Positions 17,641 to 28,704 of a stretch of DNA of 64,000 nucleotides are shown in pieces; the stretch's first letter is position 1; the number at the start of each line of letters is the position of its first letter. Origin of the DNA: Strigamia acuminata. Lineage: Eukaryota > Arthropoda > Chilopoda > Geophilomorpha > Linotaeniidae. The DNA lies in NCBI GenBank assembly GCA_949358305.1, contig CASHSZ010000105.1:126001-190000 (forward strand), written 5' to 3'. The translations under genes were made by a program, and so were the position numbers. Under the pieces are notes generated by a model. The model saw only the letters and a list, made by a program, of their open reading frames with translations, was not told where the DNA came from and made no database searches.

Positions 17641-18835
17641 TAGTTTTTAATACAGGTGGAGGTGGCATTTTCCACTTGTTGTAATTCACATATAGGACGT
17701 GTATACTCAATTTCTTGCAATTCACGCGCAAGACTTTCATTAGGAACGACAACAGTGACAACTTTTGATTGTTGTGTTTTAGATTTCTGTACGACATGGA
17801 TATAATCAAGTGAGAATTCAAGCTTTTCGCCTGTTACTCGTTTACAGACACTAACGAATTCATCAAGCATATCACATTCAATTACGCAAGCTCGGCCATT
17901 TTCTGCAGGTGCTCCAATATTATCACATGAATGAGAATCGGCAAGGTAGTATTTTTCATCAATCCACATGACAGCCAAGCATTTCGAATTAGCGATCAGA
18001 ATGTCAGAGCTGTGGTCCGCATAAAGTGTACTAAGAGCTTGTGTTAGTGTTTGTCCAAATAAATTTGTGACTTTATCATCATCCAGCACACCATATAAGC
18101 TATTTTTGGAATCATAATCGATGGAAAAATAATTATCAAAAGCAGAAATGTAGTCACGGATCACGTCGAAGTTCTGTACATTCAAATAACCACTTGGTGG
18201 AATAAAAACACCTTTCTTTTGAGATGACGTGCGAATCGTTTCATACAATTTATCGCCAGCTAAAAGTACGTCATTGTAGACTTTTTCATTCCATTGGGAA
18301 GGTCGGATCATTTCAGCTTAAATGATAGCAGACAATGCCATGGCAGCGCACTGTTTATTGAGATACATTCGATTGAATACAGCACCATTGCCTTGATGAG
18401 AAGAGGCTTGAATCAAGCGAGAAATATTCTTCTCATTAAGTGGAGCATACGCCGAAACAACTGGCTTGTCAACAAAGAGCGGATTGTTGATGATACATGT
18501 GGAGCAACAAAAACGACTTGTTGCATTACACCTTCGGCAGGTCGTTTGGAATGCACCACTGTACGTACAGGTGCCGGCTTAACTCGTTTATTGACGTTAG
18601 AAACCGCCTGATAGGCTGGTTCGGGATTAATTTCGGCAGATGTACGTTTTTTCCTATTAATTGTTTCTTGTGGCAACAATTGGTCCACCACAGGCAACGG
18701 AAATAGCACAGTATTAATATTATTTCGTAAAGCAGCATGAGTGGGAGAAAAAGCATTTATTTGTTTAGAATTATTTGCTACAAAATCTTGGTGCGGAGCA
18801 GCAAAAATGACATTGGCAGGTCGTTCATAATGCAC
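17640..18835 (-). pseudogene. Mobile-element cysteine peptidase (C76/OTU-like), broken
   Basis: Two overlapping minus-strand frames make one protein. The upstream part (18835-18413) is a low-complexity N-terminus. After a frame change near 18470 the sequence has a SSHQGN... motif followed by NKQCAAMAL, the usual catalytic-Cys environment. An in-frame TAA (about 18316) then interrupts it. The 223-codon ORF 18311-17640 continues with a Trp/GDKLY helix and a YYLADSHSC motif, matching the catalytic Asp-x-His of the tegument-type/OTU-like deubiquitinase fold seen in large DNA viruses and mobile elements. One stop and one frameshift mean this copy is non-functional. The carrier element type is not determined. 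Confidence 0.55.
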
Positions 18836-18873
18836 AACAGCTACTTGTTTACCTCTTTCATTTACATATTACA

Positions 18874-19050
18874 AATCAAGATAAATGACCTCCAGGTGGA
18901 TGAGCAAATTGTGTCTGTCCCTATGCTTTGCTAAAACTAGTGCTTTTTCTTTGGGCCCAGAACGTCGTATAATCTAAATTGAATTCAATATAGTGCAATT
19001 AGCTTGTTTCTCAGTTCTTAGTTGTTTTACCCATTTGGCAATGGGACATT
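18874..19050. repeat. Dispersed repeat, copy 1 (mate at 40800-40977)
   Basis: About 177 bp nearly identical to 40800-40977, in the same orientation, with only a few substitutions. It has no coding capacity. The function is unknown; it is probably a non-autonomous element end or segmental duplicate. 19051-19385 is AT-rich with nothing recognised. Confidence 0.85.
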
Positions 19051-19385
19051 CTTATTCTTCGGAAAGCGAAATAAGGAAAGTTTACAATTGCCACTGTTTT
19101 TACTGTATTACAACCATGCGCTCCACAATGAGCTCCGTCTGATACTCGAAATAACCTCTTCCATTACTTTGAAAAAAATGTTATCATCTTGTATCTTTTA
19201 AGTGCTTTTGAATGCATTTCTCACTCATTAATAATACATTTTCCAATTTTTTTGAAGGATTGAGTAAATAACCGTTTGTTTTTACATTTATGAGCCGAGA
19301 ATCGAGTGACAAGTTATCAGTGTTTTCAATAGATGAAAATCTGGATACGAAGTAAAATGTTTAACATTTCTTACAATTTAACCCT

Positions 19386-19966
19386 TCAAGTATGAAACAC
19401 GTCTGTGTATGCGTGTAATTTTCGATCCTCACATCTGTACGACAGTTTGTAGTTGATCGTTTTTTGCAAATACTTCAATACTCGTTTCAGCGCTTGGTAG
19501 TGGGTCTGCTTGGGTTTTGCGTTGTATTGAGACAGCAAACTCATTGCAAAACTGAGATCGGGTCGTGTATTGATCGCTAAATACATGAGCTTCCCGATTA
19601 GCTCTTGATATTCTCGTTGGTCGACTTCTGGGCTGTTCTCGTGTTCGTCCAAATTTAGCTGTGCGTCCATCGACGTCGTCTTGTTATTGCAGTTTTCCAT
19701 TCCGTAGACATGATTCGGCTCGGAATTGGAAAACAAACAAACAACCTTGTAACGCAGAAAGGCTAGTTCTTTCCGGCAAAATTTACTTTTTTCTGGGTAT
19801 ACATGTAAACAGGCATTTTTTAGACGTGAAATCACATCATCGATATGGGCTATGTGTTCTACAAAAGTATCGGACACAATTACAATGTTGTCTAGATACG
19901 CCCAAGCATATTTATGCAATGCATCACCTAACACTTCGATTAATGTTTGGCAATGGAATACAATAA
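19386..19966 (-). pseudogene. Gypsy-RT / Copia-RT-RNase H chimeric fragment
   Basis: One minus-strand frame joins two unrelated retroelement pieces. The upstream 65 residues carry a Gypsy reverse transcriptase core (AWAYLDNIVIVS, with the second catalytic Asp replaced by Asn in the YxDD box, then FCRKELAFL). The downstream part is the Copia RT-to-RNase H connection (YQELIGKLMYLAINTRPDLSFA and a HAYTD motif). The junction lies near codon 95-110 (about 19680). Neither half is complete, so it is a recombinant fossil rather than a gene. Confidence 0.8.
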
Positions 19967-20130
19967 TTAGGTAATACAATAAATTTTTCACAAACTACAG
20001 AATTCAGGTCAATTACATAAAATTTAGATTCATTACATTTTATTTCAAAAACGTGATGCCCCAATTCTTTTTGATTAACTAATGTGCTCTTACAACCAAT
20101 TCCAATGTAAGCATTTTCAGTTTCGTTGTC

Positions 20131-20835
20131 GACACAGCCACTCGAGATCGAAAGCTGTTCCTGCTGGAGAGCATTGCTTCCATGAATTGATATTCGTCGC
20201 AATTCAATTGTTCTCGCGTCAAGTAAAGACCACAGTGGTATTTATTTGGTTTGTGTATGGGTTCGGTTTTGATGCCCTTTCGCTTACTGCTGTCTCTCAC
20301 GTTCGCTTCTAAATAACGCCGACATCCCTCTGCTATGTCCTTTTCTGCTTCGAGCACCTTTCTCTGCTTTTGTCTGGGAATAAGAACAGAGTTGTAGCAA
20401 ATTCGTTAACAAATTTCCAACTACAACGCTGCACGAACTTAGCTGAAACAATTAAGGGGCTGAGTTTTGATGAGTTGAGCCCTTACATGCAAGTGCACGG
20501 CTCAACAGTTGAGCCAAGTGGAGACGATTAATCCTTATCTGCTTGGCAAAACTGACGAGTTCTGGATGGAAATTTGCAGCCGGCATTTCAATCACGAGGT
20601 GCCTATGCGATTGCAGCAAGGCAAAACGTGCCGTATTCATGGATGCTACTGGTGCAGTTTCGGCTGAAAATGCAACGAGAGTAAAGCTCAAAGCGTCCAG
20701 AATAGTCACCAATGAGAAGAAAAGTGCAAAAATAATTAAAATTATGTATTTAATCATTATTTTCTAAACTTTTAGACTTATTTTTATTGCAAAATAAAAT
20801 TATTTTTTTTATTTTATGCAAAATATTTTTCACCT
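20131..20835. pseudogene. Retrocopy of the Elongin-A-like gene with inverted 5' segment
   Basis: 20371-20835 (plus) matches 34251 to about 34822, including 3' flanking sequence, with an internal deletion of about 100 bp. 20131-20371 (minus) matches 34016-34254. The two segments abut head to head with a few bases of overlap, the copy is 5'-truncated, and it has stop codons. An inverted 5' portion joined to a direct 3' portion is the hallmark of twin-primed, LINE-mediated retroposition. Confidence 0.85.
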
Positions 20836-21014
20836 GCAGTACATGCTTGCAACCTAGTCACGATGCTGTGGTCGTAGGACACCATGTTAAAAATGCTCTT
20901 TATAACGAATTACAACAAACAAGTTATCAGAAAACTTCTACGCCCACAAATCCTTGTAATAACGAATTTTGATTTAGATTGGCAAATTCGACAAAACCTC
21001 CAGTGTGCTTGTAG

Positions 21015-21135
21015 TTGTATTGTAAGCCCACATTCAAGAAGGAATGTGGCATTTACATGATCGTATTGTAAGACTGCATTCCTACATGAATGTACTGTAG
21101 CGTTTACATTTTTTGTAGTTTCTTAATATTTGTGC
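21015..21135. repeat. Hairpin repeat family, copy 1
   Basis: Two units of about 50 bp, each with a perfect or near-perfect CATTC...GAATG hairpin followed by a GCATTTACA-type spacer. Related copies are at 28705-28830 and 37494-37680. 20836-21014 and 21136-21760 hold nothing else recognisable apart from AT-rich sequence. Confidence 0.8.
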
Positions 21136-21759
21136 TTGAACTTAATTTTTGCTGATTATTTCTTCTGAAAAGGACTCTTTCCAAGTTGTTTTAGTGGTTG
21201 ATGAGAACCAGGTTCCTGCCTCACTTCTAAAAAAATTTGAACAGGTGTTCCTTGTGTACTTGGTTCATAAAAAGTTCTGCAAATGTCAGAGCTTTTTTTA
21301 GATCCATTAAGAATGCCTCGGCCTTTGTTTTCTCACTATGAAATGCTTTTACACGTTTGCTGAGATGAAACGCATTTATGGGTTGAAAAGGTAGTAAATT
21401 GCAATTGCGGTTCTGTTGGAGAATAACTGTACAGCCAATCTCACATTTTGACGCCCTCTCTCTGTAACAGTCAAATGGTGTCAAAATGTATCAAAATGGG
21501 ACTTTGGCCCTTCTGGTTCGATGGCTCTCCTGGGCCACGTGGACTTTTTTCCAAGAAATAGAAAATATTTGGATGGCCTTTCTGGGTCGATGGTCAGGAT
21601 GAGAGTAGGGCCACAATAAAAAAAAAGAAAAAGGCATCCATAAGGGTAGACATAATATTTATTTTCCCAGGCGGGGGAGGGGGTGGGGAAAGTGAAGGAC
21701 AGGAGGGTGATTTAGTCGTAAAAATACTCTTAAGCAACGCATTCTTTCTGTTCTTAGTT

Positions 21760-22080
21760 TAAGTGGCCCCATCCGGTGCACAGAGGACATACCGGTAGTT
21801 CAACATTTGGGAAACAATGTTCAATTTGATCCAGTTTTCACAAATACAAAAATATTTTACTCAGCATTAAAAGTACCATCCAGTGAAACAAGCCATTTAT
21901 TGAACCTAATTACTGTGCTTAGAAACCTATTATAGCATTGAGTTAGATGCCCTAAGCAAGCTAATGGTGGCAAAGTGAGAACTATAACATTTCTGCACCT
22001 AGCTCATTTAGAAGAGGAATTATCTTTTTTTTATAATTCAGGCACAGTTATGCCCTGCAATAAACATTAAGAACATTAAA
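21760..22080 (-). repeat. Decayed repeat shared with 43860-43985
   Basis: About 110 bp around 21960-22075 matches 43865-43980. At 43.9 kb the minus strand encodes a peptide with the motif RNVIILNLPPLA, reminiscent of the SGNH-like domains in some retroelement proteins. Here the frame is destroyed. Confidence 0.5.
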
Positions 22081-22284
22081 CACCAATAAAAAAAGTAGTA
22101 AACTCCAGTAAATACAAACTTTTACTTAAATCTTTTTTTATCATTTGCTCCAATCAATAATACCAAGTTTTTAGCATTCAAGTTAGTCTGTTTGGCTAAC
22201 TTCAGAGTCTGTACTATTTTGCATTGTATTGGGACAATGTGCTCAACGCAAAACTAAGGTCAGGTCTCTTGTTGATGTATGTTA

Positions 22285-23212
22285 CTATATGGTATCCTGT
22301 AGTAAAGTCCTATATGGTAATGTACTTTGTATTTCATATCCCTGATCTGCATACAAACGGTACAAACTACCATCAGGCAAATTCAGATAGCTACAGTTGA
22401 TTTGAAAAATAGCAGAATCTTGTCTGCTTCTCTTATAACCACCATCTAGGTGGGTAATCATCCCATTTGCTAGGGTTACACATGGAAATTTGATGCAGTG
22501 GCTACGTTTATAACCACTGAAATATGGCTTTTGGTTGCGTACTGGCCTGCAAATGGGTCTGCCCGTTCTATCTATAAACCCAACTACATTGGGTAAGCAA
22601 TCCCCTTGAGTTCCAATTGGCTTCAAATAAACAAAATTTTAAATTAATCTTTTTACCGGTATATTTAATGGAAAATACACATCTGCATAAAGTTATAGGT
22701 TATTGTGGCTGAGCCAAGAGTGTTGTGTAGTGCTCAGAAAAAAATCAAACTTGTTTAATATGTAGTTTAACATTGCATAAAATATTCTGCAAAGTGACGT
22801 TTCGCTTCTCTTAGACAGCTTGACAAGATCAAACCATCTTGCAGCTGTTGATAAGCGACAGAGTAAAACGCAGAGTGCTGCAGTACCTGCCAAGATAAAC
22901 ATAATTTTATAAACACCAATCACAAAATTTAAATCAATTGTTGTTCTCACTTGAGAAATGATGCCCTTCATGGCTGAAAAAGTCATTGGGAATGCCCATA
23001 GTATCTCATAATATTATAAACTGAACTTTGGTAAAACGAAATTGCAACTTAAATTCACGATCAAAAAATTCTGCAATGGTGAATTTGGGTCGTATGCTGT
23101 ACTTCCTTTTTGTGTCATCCAACTTGAATATTTCAAGATAATCAAAATATTCATGGAATTCAATAATTCCATTAACATATAAAAATGCTATATTTTGTTC
23201 TATAAATTTCAA
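22285..23212 (-). pseudogene. Harbinger (HARBI1-like) transposase, exon remnants
   Basis: Three minus-strand pieces lie in transposase order. 23212-23006 has the N-terminal FxFRFxK element. 22890-22690 has the GTAALCVLLCRLS...RWFDLVKLSKRS region typical of the N-terminal helical domain. 22626-22285 is the DDE_Tnp_4 catalytic core, with VVGFIDRTGRPICRP containing the first Asp, then HLDGGYKRSRQDSAIF with the second Asp and LYADQGY with the position of the third. The Gly-Asp-Asp order is conserved, but the pieces are separated by non-coding stretches whose splice sites are only partly convincing. It may be an intron-containing gene or a decayed copy. Confidence 0.7.
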
Positions 23213-23306
23213 TAATTATATTTATGACTTTAGACTTCTAACATTTGCTTACCTGTCCACTCATTTGCCTTTTCGATAGTATGAGATTGTGACTGGATAT
23301 TGTTAC

Positions 23307-23331
23307 GTGACCCAGGGGATGAATGGGTCAC
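23307..23331. repeat. GTGACCC...GGGTCAC inverted repeat
   Basis: Perfect 7-bp arms around an 11-nt loop. Sequences starting TGTxACGTGACCC resemble LTR ends of this genome (many begin TGTGACC), but no partner LTR was found. Confidence 0.6.
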
Positions 23332-23433
23332 ATAGGCAAATGAATGACTCTTGTGTTAAAATACAAAGCAAGATTCTTTATTACTCAAACTAAACTAAGG
23401 CTAACACTACACATTAAAGTCAAAGAATCAATC

Positions 23434-23582
23434 AAGAGGTCAAGTTAAATTAATACTAAAATTATAAGAGGTCAAGTTAATTTAATACTAAAATTATAAG
23501 AGGTCAAGTTAAATTAATACTAAAATCATAAGAGGTCAAGTTAAATTAATACTAAAATCATAAGAGGTCAAGTTAATCAAAT
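23434..23582. repeat. 32-bp tandem repeat, about 4.7 copies
   Basis: Head-to-tail units of AAGAGGTCAAGTTAAATTAA plus 12 further AT-rich bases, beginning at 23434, 23466, 23498, 23530 and 23562, with one or two substitutions each. The following 1.2 kb (23583-24852) holds no feature I can support. Confidence 0.95.
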
Positions 23583-24852
23583 CAATAAAGCATTACTACA
23601 AAATATATCAAATTAAAGTATGAATAACACATTAAGAAGGACACACAAACGGGGCGTGTGATCTAGCGCGAAATTCCTTTACACTTAGTTGCAGCGCCGC
23701 TCTGGTGGGAACAACTCGTGATGCTTTTCCGTCGGCATAGCAACGGTCGCGTGTTTGTGCTCTCGATTCTATTTCGCGCGTCGTTTTCGTCCGCTGTTTC
23801 CTCCGTTTCCTCTCGGATTTCAATTCGTTTTTTCGTATTTATGCAGTATTTAATTGATGTACTACAACCAAGGAACTAGGTTAGGATTGTATTTCCAGTC
23901 GATGGTTTAATTTTAAGATTTTTCATGTCTCGAAAATGTTTCCATTCCATTTTAGGCCTAAGAATCGAATTGAAATAGGCTGATGAAATGACTTTTTTCC
24001 TCCTGTCTAGTATGTTTTTATCTTTTTCTAAGTTTCTTTGTCATTTTGTATGGATTTTTATTTGAATTTCAGCTCGGTAACGCTTTGAATATTTTTGGTG
24101 GTTTGTCGTTTTTTTCCCCTCTATCCAGTGGTGTTTTTGTTTTCAAGATCAGATCAATTTGAAATTTAGGAAATACCAGAGATAATTAATGATTCTTTTG
24201 AATCTTTAGAGTTTTGGTTATATTATATTATTTGAGTATTGGGGTGTAAAATTCAGCTTTCTACCTCCTCGTGGTCCCCCTGAGTTGGTATTGTCAGCCT
24301 GCACGCCTTTCTGGGTGTCGCGTTTACTAACTGTTCTGAAATCAACCTCTGTTGGTTTGGGATAGTAATCCAACTATTCCCACATGGTGGTCAAATGTAT
24401 TTCTCTTTCTTATGTATTGCTCGTGTAGTTTTGGCTCTGTGTGGTCTGTTTCTCCTTTCAGTGCTTTGATATTTCATATTCTATTTTTTCTCCTACCTTG
24501 CAGTTTGCAATATTTTAAAAATATTTGACAATACTTTTAACTCCTTTTCTTTAAATTTCTGCTCGTGTTTTCTCTGGTTGAATTTCTTGTTGGGGTCAAC
24601 ACTGAGCATTGACGTAAAAATGTGAAACAATAGTCCAGAGCCCGTTTGGCCAAAGGCCCAAACTACTGAACTCAGTGAACTGAAAACCTGAAACCTGAAG
24701 AATGGAAAACATGAAAAAAGGCATGAAAATCGAATGGCAAAAAAAAACATACAACAAAATAATAAGTGAAATATAAGGCGGGTCTGACATGCATTGAGCG
24801 AACGAGTACTCGAAACAAGAAAAAAGCACATTCAGTGTGGGGAATGTTCCAA

Positions 24853-25243
24853 AATGGCGTGCACCCACAGCGGCACCCTCGCTCTCAGTTGGATCTGTAT
24901 TGCTGCTTTTTACTTGAAAGTTTTGTACGAAGTACTACATAAGGGTCTTTTGTACAGCTGATTATGATGAAGGAAATTGTCGCGCAGATGAAAATAAATG
25001 AAGATACCATAGTCTTTGCGAAAAGGTCAACGAATTGGTATTGGGATTAGACCATAAAAAGACACAACTGCAATTAATTACGCTCAAAGCGAAACAAGAA
25101 ATCACAAAATCGAAAAATGAATTGGAAAAAGCCAACAGAGAAAAAGAGGCAATAAATTGCGACACGTCACGGATAAGAGTCAACAGGAAAAGGCTCAACT
25201 GAAAGCCAAGTTACGTCAGTCAAAACCTTTGGTTTTAGATTAG
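24853..25243 (+). pseudogene. Broken small ORF: hydrophobic segment then coiled coil
   Basis: An ATG at 24853 opens 34 codons with one hydrophobic, membrane-like helix and then stops. In the other frames the sequence continues as an acidic stretch and a Lys/Glu/Leu heptad coiled coil (about 25005-25240) ending in TAG. At least two frameshifts are needed to read it through. The composition suggests a former small membrane-anchored coiled-coil protein. No family is recognised. 25244-25783 has nothing recognisable. Confidence 0.35.
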
Positions 25244-25783
25244 ACATTTCTCTGTTATCCTCTGCTTTCAGTTTCTTTGATTTTCTTTAAAATATAAAAA
25301 AAAAACATTAAAATCAATCAATAAAATCAGATAAATAAAATAAATTACTGTGTTCAGTCATGTGGAACATTTGAAATGCCAATAGATAAAGTCACAGCCG
25401 GCTAAAACTACAAAATAAAAATTAATAACAAGTGGGAATTTAACAAATTACGGTACTTTTGATGACATTAGGCCTCTGATTAGGCCTCTCATTAGGCCTC
25501 AAATGAACCACCAAATACACGAGGACTCTTGGATGTACTAGGGCCTGACATCCACTCCTTGGGTGTTTTTACCCGTCATATAGGTGAAGTTTTTTTTGGG
25601 TTTAACTGCTTGTGTATCCTTGAAGGTTTCGTTGGTGTTTCTTTCGGTAGTGACCTTAATCTTTCCGTGGCTGCCCCTAAGTTAGCTCCGTGTTTTGAAT
25701 TATGAGGTCTTTAACGGATAAAACCATGCTTAAGGCCTTCTTTAATTAACTGATGTATTCGACGTTCGATTATCCAGGCACCT

Positions 25784-26140
25784 TCACTGATAGTGTATGA
25801 CATTTGCACAAAAGCAAAGACTGTGTCTAAGGGCGGGCGAGGTGAGGAAGCGATGCTCCTCTGCCTCCACGTGGTTTATTTGGAGGGGATAGTGCTTATA
25901 GCCACCCTCATCATGGTCATAACGAAGCATGGTGAGGCATTGGCGGTGGCCAGGCGTCAGGTTTTCTGAGCGTAAAATTGCACAAATACTGTGAAATCCG
26001 TCATGTTGTTTGCAAACAGAAGACACAAAGTAGATAAGTCTTTCGTTGTCTAAGGCGCTATACTTATGTCTTCCTTTGACAGCAGACATCTGACAATTTT
26101 GTTGAAAATCCCCATTTTCTTCTTGTTCTCTTAGTGTATA
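25784..26140 (-). CDS. Unrecognised ORF, C-terminal part of a 216-aa frame
   Basis: The open frame runs from 26434 to 25784. The first about 100 residues are compositionally like translated AT-rich non-coding DNA. The last about 115 (26140-25784) look protein-like, with balanced composition and Cys/His residues. A splice acceptor within 26190-26130 is possible (poly-A/T tract then AG). I do not recognise a family. Divergent from it, a 65-codon plus frame starts at 26330. Confidence 0.3.
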   Translation of the reverse strand, partial: YTLREQEENGDFQQNCQMSAVKGRHKYSALDNERLIYFVSSVCKQHDGFHSICAILRSENLTPGHRQCLTMLRYDHDEGGYKHYPLQINHVEAEEHRFLTSPALRHSLCFCANVIHYQ

Positions 26141-26676
26141 AATAAAATAAAAAATAAAAAAATAAATAAATGATAAATATAAACCTTTTACCTCGCGTAG
26201 CAAAACGCTGTGGCGGCAAGTACTATAGCGCCCAAGACACAAAATATTACATAATACACATCTCCATATTTGTAATAGGTAATTGCGCTTGTTAAAGCGT
26301 AGAGCAATAATTCGAGTGGACCGAACATTATGGGTAAAATTCAAGGTAAAAATTTTGCAACGGATTCTTACGAAAAAATAGGCACGAAATACCAAAGTTT
26401 TACACCAGGGGTATGTGGATACGCAATTAGCCAATTACGGGGCGGGTTGACTAAACGTCATCACTCTGACGGCAGACCGCGCACGCCATACAAACGATTC
26501 GCAAAAGACCAGACAAGAAATACATGAAGTTTTAATTACGATTTAATGTATAAAAAGGAAATAAAGTGTGTTGAAACGAACGATTTGGACGTTATACGAC
26601 ATAAATACTCTTCTATTTGCCGCCGCCATTACCTTTTTGAAGTTTCGGACCGGTCAAGGACCAACGGACCAATCGC

Positions 26677-26734
26677 GAAGCGGTTTACACAACGAGCGTA
26701 GGCCGCCGCCTACGCTCGTTGTGTAAACCGCTTC
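26677..26734. repeat. Perfect 58-bp palindromic hairpin
   Basis: Two perfect 27-bp arms (26677-26703 and 26708-26734) separated by 4 nt. A second 7-bp hairpin (ACTCTTG/CAAGAGT, 26743-26763) and GGTC/GACC repeats lie beside it. No flanking ORF explains it. The remainder of 26528-27146 has only short repeats, including GGGGTAC/GTACCCC palindromes at 26998-27040. Confidence 0.95.
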
Positions 26735-27235
26735 ACCAATACTCTTGTTCGACTCAAGAGTATGCCCTTCTCCCATTGGCCGCCGTATCACTGGTGTAGT
26801 GATCTAAAAATGTAGACCCAAACACCAGAAATGGATTCCAATGTGCAGACATTTGTAATCGATAGGTTACTTGATTATATCTTTTTCCAACATCACATGT
26901 TATTTGAGGCTGTTCCACGAGTGATTTGATGATTTCATTGAATTTTTCTTTGGTGTGGTATCAACTTCGAAGCGAAAAGAGGGTCACTACAAAACACGGG
27001 GTACACCCCAAATGGGGTACCCCATGGGGTATACCCCAAAATCCTGGAATGTGTAATAAATAAAAAAAAATTACTAAAATAATTGAAATAAAAATTACAA
27101 AAAAAAAATTTAAATTTTATACAAAAATATGACATTACATGTTAGAAATCGCAAAAATAAATTTTTTGACTCAAAAATTGATGATTTTATTCAACAATAA
27201 ATCTTTAAAAATTTGATATAAAAATTCGACAAAAA

Positions 27236-27400
27236 TGGAGAAAAACGATAAAAACCGGTAAAAACCGATAAAAATGGAGAAAAAACGATAAAAATCGGTA
27301 AAAATCGGTAACAATCGATAAAAATTGGTAAAAATCGATAAAAATCGGTAAAAATCGATAAAAATTGGTAAAAATCGATAAAAATCGGTAAAAATTGATA
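27236..27400. repeat. 10-bp phased A-tract tandem repeat
   Basis: About 15 units of AAAAATCGRT-type decamers keep five-A runs in register at 10-bp spacing, the helical repeat of DNA. Such arrays are intrinsically curved. The frames read through it (Phe/Tyr/Asp-rich repeats) are by-products. Confidence 0.85.
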
Positions 27401-27499
27401 AAACCGATTGTTTTCGTTTTTTCTCCATTTTTATTGATTTTTACCGATTTTTATCGTTGTTTCTCCATTTTTATCGATTTTTTATATCGAATAGTAATG

Positions 27500-27989
27500 T
27501 GTCATGGGCAGGTTACCCACCCTTCTTTTTTAATTCATTTCTACTTAGATTATTCCATCTTTAGTTTTCTTATTTTTTCCCAATCTTTATCTTCATCTAA
27601 AACTGATGAATCACCTCTAAATGTATGCGCAGCTTCATTGCGCACATTTCATTATTTTCAACAATTAGACTTATTTTATACTTTTCACCCCCTCACCCAC
27701 TTACATAGATCTAACCATGTGACTCATGTTTACCTCGTCACCTTTTTCACCGATTAACATCACTTCTTCTCACCTCTCTCGACGGGCTAACATCTCTTAG
27801 ATTGAGGTGCTCGTCGAATATAAATAATGTGAGTTACCGCAAGCTTAGGTTTATTCACCGTCTAATATCCGCATTTGACGACGGCACAAAACGAGTAAAT
27901 CTACGAACTTAGCCCACTGGTTTGCGCTACATTTCCCATGCGCGTAAATTCAGATCAAATTAACTATTCATCTCAGTTGATTCGTAACA
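27500..27989 (+). repeat. Solo LTR, 490 bp
   Basis: TG...CA block (TGTCATGGGC...TTCGTAACA) flanked by the 4-bp duplication AATG (27496-27499, 27990-27993), with a TATAAATA box near 27820. Orientation follows the TATA box. It splits the right arm of the foldback element. No internal region is present. Confidence 0.7.
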
Positions 27990-28196
27990 AATGTTTTTTA
28001 AAGATTTATTGTTGAATAAAATCTTCGATATTTGAGTCAAAAAATTTATATTTGTGATTTTTGTGATGTTTGACACGTGCAGGCCTTTCTCAGACCGCAG
28101 GCAGATCTCCAATAGAGTGCTGTGGGTGCACAATGAGAGTAAATATCAATACAGAATGTGTAAATAAGAATTATTTGAGAAAAAAAATTGTTTCGA

Positions 28197-28372
28197 AAAA
28201 ACAAATTATTTAGAGAAAAACAAATTATTTCGAGAAAAACAAATAATTTCGAGAAAAAACAAATTATTTCTGGAAAAAAACAAATTATTTCTGGAAAAAA
28301 ACAAATTATTTCTGGAAAAAAACAAATTATTTCTGGAAAAAAACAAATTATTTCTAAAGGAAACAAATTAGT
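28197..28372. repeat. 21-bp tandem repeat, about 8 copies
   Basis: Units of AAACAAATTATTTCTGGAAAA, the last several nearly identical. Because 21 is a multiple of three, repeated-peptide frames arise on both strands and are not genes. 28373-29020 contains only the hairpin repeat copy at 28705-28830. Confidence 0.95.
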
Positions 28373-28704
28373 TTGGTGTAAATACAAAGTTTTTAGGTGT
28401 CAATAAATTTTATTGGTGAAAAATTCATGCTTTTTAGTCTAAAAACAAATTTTCTTGTCCTACAATTCCACGCATGGTATTAAACAGTCCAAAAATCGAA
28501 TTTGGCACCTTACTATTGCCCAAGATACATGGAGGGATGTGATTGGCCATGGGGACAATTATTATTGATCACTTGTGTCTGGGTTTCAAGCTATATGAAG
28601 AGTAGTTGGAAAATGTGAGACAGACAGTAACACAAATGAAATTTTCGTTTTTTTGAATGAAAAGATTTGAAAGTTTTATTTTTTTTTAGAGAACACATCT
28701 TCTA

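Larger units (their letters stand above)
27147..28055. mobile_element. Foldback (long inverted-repeat) element interrupted by a solo LTR
   Basis: The left arm (from about 27147) and right arm (to about 28055) are inverted copies. The terminal 60-odd bp match at about 90 percent. Beyond the LTR at 27500-27989 the match continues inward (27217-27290 against 27405-27490). Without the LTR the whole element is about 420 bp, nearly all hairpin, with a tandem-repeat loop. It has no ORF of its own, so it is non-autonomous. Confidence 0.75.

Noticed and set aside
23301-23860. Possible solo LTR starting TGTTACGTGACCC
   Set aside because: No second boundary or target duplication could be fixed.
27171-27428. 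Phe/Tyr/Asp-rich ORF
   Set aside because: Produced by the 10-bp A-tract repeat.
28046-28406. ORFs with repeated Phe-Pro-Glu or Lys-Gln-Ile units
   Set aside because: Produced by the 21-bp tandem repeat, whose length is a multiple of three.
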